A DNA stretch of 8,958 nucleotides, from NCBI GenBank assembly GCA_937930165.1, contig CALGVL010000193.1, positions 1-8,958 of the forward strand, given 5' to 3'. Under the pieces are notes generated by a model. That model did no database searches and was not told the DNA's origin. It worked only from the letters and a program-made list of their open reading frames with translations. Shown piece by piece: positions 5,230 to 8,958 of the stretch. This DNA comes from an uncultured Acetobacteraceae bacterium. Its GTDB lineage: Bacteria > Pseudomonadota > Alphaproteobacteria > Acetobacterales > Acetobacteraceae. Position numbers and translations under genes: made by a program. Numbering within the stretch: position 1 is the stretch's first letter; each line of letters begins with the position of its first letter.

Positions 5230-7563
5230 TTATGCCGCCTTCGCGGGGTGCAGGGCCTTCCACACCGTCTCCGGCGTGGCCGGCATGTCGACACTCTTCA
5301 CGCCGTCCTCGGCCAACGCATCGATCACGGCATTCATCAGCGCCGGCGGCGAGCCGACCGCGCCGGCCTCGCCCGCGCCCTTGACCCCGAGCGGGTTGGT
5401 CTCGCAGGGGATCTCGATCAGCTCGACCTCGATATCCGGCAGGTCGGTGGCGCGCGGCAGGGCGTAGTCCATGAAGGAGGCGGAGAGGAGCTGGCCGCTC
5501 TCCTTGTCATAGGCCGTGCGCTCCAGCATCGCCTGGCCAATGCCTTGGGCCACGCCGCCTTGCACCTGGCCGCGCACGATCAGCGGGTTGATGGCGTGGC
5601 CGACATCGTCCACCACGATATAGCGCGCTACCTCGATATGGCCGGTATCGGGGTCGATCTCCACCTCGGCGATGTGGCAGCCATTCGGGAAGGTGTGGGA
5701 CTTGATCTCCGCCACCTCCGCTGCATCCAGCAGGGTGGCCGGCTCGCCGCGCGCCGCGCGCTCCCGCTGGATCTTCGCCAGGGAGAGGATGTCCACGCCG
5801 CGATCGGTGCCGACCACGCTGAAGCGGCCGCCCGCCGGGGTGAATTCGATATCGGCCACTGCCGCCTCCAAATATTCGGAGGCAGCCTGCTTGCCCTTCT
5901 CGATCACCGTCGCGGTGGTCGCCAGGATCGCCTGGCCCTCCGAATAGAGGGAGCGCGCACCGCCGGTGCCACCGCCCGTCGGGATCTCGTCCGAATCGCC
6001 CTGGACGATGCGGATCTTCTCGATCGGGATGCCGAGCTCGTGGCTGGTGAGCATGGCATAGGCGGTTTCGTGCCCCTGGCCGGTAGATTGCGTGCCAACC
6101 AGCACATCCACCATCCCATCGGGGGCGAATCGCACCTCCGCGCGCTCGGTCGGGCCGCCGCCGGTCGCTTCCAGGTAGTAGGAGAGCCCGATACCGCGGC
6201 GCTTGCCGCGCCGGGCCGACTCGGCGCGACGGGCGGGGAAGCCAGCCCAGTCGGCCTTCCGCACCGCATTGTCCAGCACCGTGGCGAAGTCGCCGCTGTC
6301 GTAGCGCTGGCCGATGGCGGTGACATAGGGCATGGCGCTCTGCGGCACCATGTTGCGCTTGCGCAGCTCGACCCGGTCGATGCCGAGTTCCCGCGCCGCG
6401 GCGTCGATCAGCCGCTCGACCACATAGTTGCTTTCCGGCCTGCCGGCGCCGCGATAGGCGTCCACCGGCACGGTATTGGTCAGCACGCCCAGCACGCGGG
6501 CATGGATGGCCTGGAAGCCGTAGACGCTGGCAAGCACCTTGGTCCCGGCGGCGGTCGGAATCATCGGCGCGAAGGTGTTAAGATAGGCGCCCATATTGGC
6601 GTAATTGCGGGTGCGCAGCGCCAGGAACTTGCCGTCCTTGTCCAGCGCCAGCTCGGCATGGGTGATGTTGTCGCGGCCGTGGGTGTCGGAGAGGAAGGCC
6701 TCGGTCCGCCCGCTGGTCCACTTCACCGGCCGGCCCAGCCGCCGCGCCGCCATGCAGACCAGCGCGTATTCGGCATAAAGGTATAGCTTCATACCGAAGC
6801 CGCCGCCGACATCCGGGGTGACGACGCGGAATTTCTCCTTCGGCAGCTTGAAGACGCTGTCGGCCAGCAGGTCCTTCACCAGCCAGGAGCCCTGGGTGCC
6901 GCAATAGAGGGTGAACTTCCCCGTCGCCTGGTCGTATTCGGCGGTGGCTGCCCGCGTCTCCATGCTGGAGACGACGACGCGGTTGTTCACGACGGTCAGC
7001 CGCGTGACATGCGCGGCCTGGGCGAACAGCGAATCGGCCTTCGCCTTGTCGCCGGCCTCCCAGTCGAAGCAGATGTTGTTGGGGATATTGTCCCAGACCA
7101 GCGGCGCGCCCGGCTCATGCGCCGTGGCGAGATCGGTGGCGGAGGGCAGGATCTCGTAATCCACCATCACCGCCTCGGCGCCGTCCCTGGCGGCTTCCGG
7201 CGTCTCGGCGACGATGAAGGCGACGGGGTCGCCGACATGGCGGACCCGGTCCTCGGCCAGGGCGCCGCGCGGCGTCTCGGCCCGGCTGGTGCCGTCGCTG
7301 TTCTTCAGCGGGATGACGCAGGGGATCTCGCCCAGCCCTTCCTCCCGCCACTCCTTGGCGGTGATGACGGCCAGCACGCCGGGGACGGCCATGGCCGGAG
7401 CGGTGTCGATGGACAGGATTCGCGCCGCCGCATGCGGGCTGCGCAACAGGACGCCATGGGCGACGCCCGGCAGGGCGATGTCGTCGGTGTAGCGGCCCCC
7501 TCCCTTCAGCAGGCGTGGATCCTCGATGCGGCGCATCGGCTGGCTGAGCCCGAATTTGGCCAT
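5230..7563 (-). CDS. Xanthine dehydrogenase/CoxL-family molybdopterin-binding large subunit (form-II type)
   Basis: A complete 777-residue molybdenum hydroxylase large subunit of typical length. The start is supported by the conserved family N-terminus FGLSQPMRRIEDPRLLKGGG (4-23) and a GGGGG run 7-11 bases upstream. The a/b-hammerhead domain covers about 18-140. Cofactor and active-site motifs are intact: VGGGFGMK (252-259), AYRGAGRPE (369-377), STGQGHET (493-500), GGTGGARS (531-538), VDDVGHAINP (651-660), QGGVAQGIGQ (668-677) and GVKGAGEAGAVGSP (726-739), where Glu732 should be the catalytic base near molybdenum. The AYRGAGR loop has Gly372 where true CO dehydrogenase has the copper-binding Cys of AYRCSFR, so aerobic CO oxidation is unlikely. 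The substrate is unknown; purines, aldehydes, N-heterocycles and similar compounds are oxidised by relatives. The FAD (CoxM) and 2Fe-2S (CoxS) partner subunits usually sit beside this gene, but neither flank has them. It lies 165 bp downstream of the RND permease on the same strand. Confidence 0.93.
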   Translation of the reverse strand: MAKFGLSQPMRRIEDPRLLKGGGRYTDDIALPGVAHGVLLRSPHAAARILSIDTAPAMAVPGVLAVITAKEWREEGLGEIPCVIPLKNSDGTSRAETPRGALAEDRVRHVGDPVAFIVAETPEAARDGAEAVMVDYEILPSATDLATAHEPGAPLVWDNIPNNICFDWEAGDKAKADSLFAQAAHVTRLTVVNNRVVVSSMETRAATAEYDQATGKFTLYCGTQGSWLVKDLLADSVFKLPKEKFRVVTPDVGGGFGMKLYLYAEYALVCMAARRLGRPVKWTSGRTEAFLSDTHGRDNITHAELALDKDGKFLALRTRNYANMGAYLNTFAPMIPTAAGTKVLASVYGFQAIHARVLGVLTNTVPVDAYRGAGRPESNYVVERLIDAAARELGIDRVELRKRNMVPQSAMPYVTAIGQRYDSGDFATVLDNAVRKADWAGFPARRAESARRGKRRGIGLSYYLEATGGGPTERAEVRFAPDGMVDVLVGTQSTGQGHETAYAMLTSHELGIPIEKIRIVQGDSDEIPTGGGTGGARSLYSEGQAILATTATVIEKGKQAASEYLEAAVADIEFTPAGGRFSVVGTDRGVDILSLAKIQRERAARGEPATLLDAAEVAEIKSHTFPNGCHIAEVEIDPDTGHIEVARYIVVDDVGHAINPLIVRGQVQGGVAQGIGQAMLERTAYDKESGQLLSASFMDYALPRATDLPDIEVELIEIPCETNPLGVKGAGEAGAVGSPPALMNAVIDALAEDGVKSVDMPATPETVWKALHPAKAA

Positions 7564-7649
7564 CTGAACCCCCGTTTCCTTCTGTCCCCATCATTGGCGA
7601 CCGGAGCGCGGACGGGAAGGGGGGGATGGCACGAAGCCGCCCTCCAGGG

Positions 7650-7672
7650 GGCGCCGGCCGATCCGCGGCGCC
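7650..7672. repeat. Stem-loop in the RND-molybdenum hydroxylase gap
   Basis: GGCGCCG (7650-7656) and CGGCGCC (7666-7672) are perfect inverted copies around a 9-base loop. A further CGGCGCC at 7680-7686 could pair with the same left arm, giving two alternative hairpins. A shorter CCGGCA-gg-TGCCGG palindrome lies at 7707-7720, just after the RND stop. Any of these could end or process the RND transcript, but none has a T run in the minus-strand direction and GC-rich DNA produces such arms often. Nothing else is visible in the 165-bp gap (7564-7728): no convincing promoter and no credible small gene. Confidence 0.35.
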
Positions 7673-7728
7673 GCCCCTCCGGCGCCACGGATCACGCAGG
7701 CGTCATCCGGCAGGTGCCGGCGGTGCCC

Positions 7729-8958
7729 TCACCGGGATACCGGCCGGTAGCCCATCCTGCCCTTCACCCGTTCCCGCAGCGACTGGAACACCACATAGAG
7801 CATCGGGATCATGAAGATGCCCACGGCCGAGGCGGCGATCATGCCGCCGAAGACCGGCGTGCCCACGGCGCGGCGGGAGAGCATGGCCGCCCCGGTCGCC
7901 GTTACCAATGGCACCAGCCCCAGCACGAAGGCGATGGAGGTCATCATCACCGCCCGGAAGCGCAGCCGTGCCCCCTCGATCGCCGCATCGCGCACCGAGA
8001 GGCCGCGATCCTCCCGAGCCTCCTTGGCGAATTCGATGATGAGGATGCCGTTCTTGGCCGCCAGCGCGATCAGCACCACCAGCCCGATCTGGGCATAGAC
8101 GTCCAGGCTGAGCCCGGCCAGCAGGATGGCAAGGAAGGAGCCGACCCCGCCGACCGCCACCGAGAGCAGCACCGGCACCGGGATGGTCCAGCTCTCATAC
8201 AGCGCCACCAGGAACAGGTAGGCGAAGAGCACCGCCAGCGCGACCAGGATGCCGGTCTGCCCCGCGGCCTGCTTCTCCTGATAGGCCGTGCCGGTCCATT
8301 CGAAGCCGTAGCCAGGCGGCAGGGCGCGGGCGGAAATCTCCTCCATCGCCATGAGGGCATCGCCGGAGGAGACGCCGGGCTTCGGCGAGCCGTTGATCGT
8401 GAGCGAGCGATAGTTGTTGTAGCGCTGGATGGTCTGCGGCCCGACCACCACCCGCACATCGGCGAAGGAGCGCAGCGGCACCATCTCGTTCCGGCTGTTG
8501 CGCACGCGGATTCGCCAGATGTCGGGGACGTCGCTGCGGTCCTGGGAGACAGCCTGGACGTTCACCTGCCAGACGCGGCCGAACAGGTTGAAGTCGTTCA
8601 CATAGAAGCCGCCGAGCGTCGCCTGCAGCGAGTTGAAGATGTCGCTGATCCGGATGCCGAGCGCCTGCGCCTTGTCCCGGTCCACATCCAGGTAGAGGCT
8701 GGGCGTGGTGGGGGAGAAGGTGGAGAAGACCGCCGACAGCCGCGGATCCTGGTTCGCCGCGACCACCAGGCCGAGCATGGCACTGCCGAGTTCCGCCGGG
8801 TCCCGCCCCTCGAAATCCTGCAATTGATACTCAAACCCGCCGCCGGTGCCGAGGCCGATGATCGGCGGGATGTTGAAGGCGAAGACATTCGCCACGCGGA
8901 TCCCCTGCGTCTCGCCGAAAACCCGGCCGATGGCGGCGAAGACGCTGTCCTGCGCCGC
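7729..8958 (-). CDS. RND-family (HAE1, AcrB/MexB-like) multidrug efflux permease, C-terminal part
   Basis: The frame is open to the right edge, giving 409 residues of a protein normally near 1050, so the N-terminal 60 % is outside. The visible part begins in the second large periplasmic loop: GLGTGGGFEYQLQD at about 35-48 of the visible sequence, the docking/porter region with FYVNDFNLFGRVWQVNVQA at about 118-136, then a second porter repeat to about 225. Five membrane helices follow, corresponding to TM8-TM12 of AcrB, at about 233-255, 257-281, 287-312, 334-356 and 367-393. The segments ALYESW, DVYAQIGLVVLIALAAKNGI and IIEFAKEA are strongly typical of HAE1 pumps. It would trimerise in the inner membrane and export drugs or other amphiphiles with an adaptor and a TolC-like channel. 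The adaptor is probably upstream, beyond the window; no outer-membrane channel gene follows. The protein ends in a short basic tail, RVKGRMGYRPVSR. Confidence 0.95.
   Translation of the reverse strand, partial: AAQDSVFAAIGRVFGETQGIRVANVFAFNIPPIIGLGTGGGFEYQLQDFEGRDPAELGSAMLGLVVAANQDPRLSAVFSTFSPTTPSLYLDVDRDKAQALGIRISDIFNSLQATLGGFYVNDFNLFGRVWQVNVQAVSQDRSDVPDIWRIRVRNSRNEMVPLRSFADVRVVVGPQTIQRYNNYRSLTINGSPKPGVSSGDALMAMEEISARALPPGYGFEWTGTAYQEKQAAGQTGILVALAVLFAYLFLVALYESWTIPVPVLLSVAVGGVGSFLAILLAGLSLDVYAQIGLVVLIALAAKNGILIIEFAKEAREDRGLSVRDAAIEGARLRFRAVMMTSIAFVLGLVPLVTATGAAMLSRRAVGTPVFGGMIAASAVGIFMIPMLYVVFQSLRERVKGRMGYRPVSR

Noticed and set aside
5248..6786. A 512-residue plus-strand frame inside the molybdenum hydroxylase region
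   Set aside because: Despite its length it mirrors the codon structure of the opposite-strand gene, whose motifs are intact; the translation is low-complexity His/Gly/Ala/Arg-rich sequence.
7564..7620. TTCCCG and AATGAT with a 17-bp spacer as a promoter for the molybdenum hydroxylase gene
   Set aside because: The -35 match is only three of six and such pairs occur by chance; not strong enough to list as a feature.
7626..7814. A 62-residue plus-strand frame in the gap between the RND and molybdenum hydroxylase genes
   Set aside because: It is rich in Arg, Pro, Ser and Gly, overlaps the 3' end of the RND gene and has no ribosome binding site or recognisable feature.
8893..8895. GTG as the start codon of the RND permease
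   Set aside because: The frame stays open to the right edge and the protein here is already in its second periplasmic loop; this is an internal Val codon of a truncated gene.

Overview
The window is very GC-rich (roughly 70 % by eye) with strong third-position G/C, and its proteins read like those of an alphaproteobacterium, most plausibly an Acetobacteraceae/Rhodospirillales member of the Roseomonas type. The taxonomic guess rests on composition and protein style only; no rRNA or marker gene is present. I see no mobile element, tRNA, rRNA or CRISPR array.

Layout. (1) 1-1071 (+) is the C-terminal part of a biotin-dependent acyl-CoA carboxylase alpha subunit, probably of the 3-methylcrotonyl-CoA type, cut by the left edge. 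(2) 1056-1691 (-) is a TetR/AcrR-family repressor whose 3' end overlaps the carboxylase by 16 bp. (3) An 80-bp divergent intergenic region carries a perfect palindrome (1707-1721), the likely operator. (4) 1772-2938 and 2935-4515 (+) encode an EmrA-like membrane fusion protein and an EmrB-like DHA2-family 14-TM antiporter, coupled by an ATGA overlap. (5) 4581-5180 (+) is a small Sec-exported protein of unknown function made of two copies of one roughly 81-residue domain. (6) 5190-5215 is a perfect GC-rich hairpin between convergent genes. (7) 5230-7563 (-) is a full-length molybdenum hydroxylase large subunit (xanthine dehydrogenase/CoxL family, form-II type AYRGAGR loop) with no FAD or iron-sulfur subunit next to it. 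(8) 7564-7728 is non-coding, with short GC-rich inverted repeats. (9) 7729-8958 (-) is the C-terminal half of an RND (AcrB/MexB-like) efflux permease, cut by the right edge.

How the parts work together. The TetR gene, palindrome, membrane fusion protein and DHA2 transporter form a classic self-contained drug-efflux cassette: the repressor would sit on the shared control region and release when a ligand arrives. The RND permease is a second, separate export system. The carboxylase belongs to branched-chain or acyl-CoA catabolism and the molybdenum hydroxylase to oxidation of an unidentified substrate; nothing here links either to the pumps. The least explained gene is the duplicated-domain secreted protein at 4581-5180. 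Nothing in the window amounts to a clear new multi-gene system.
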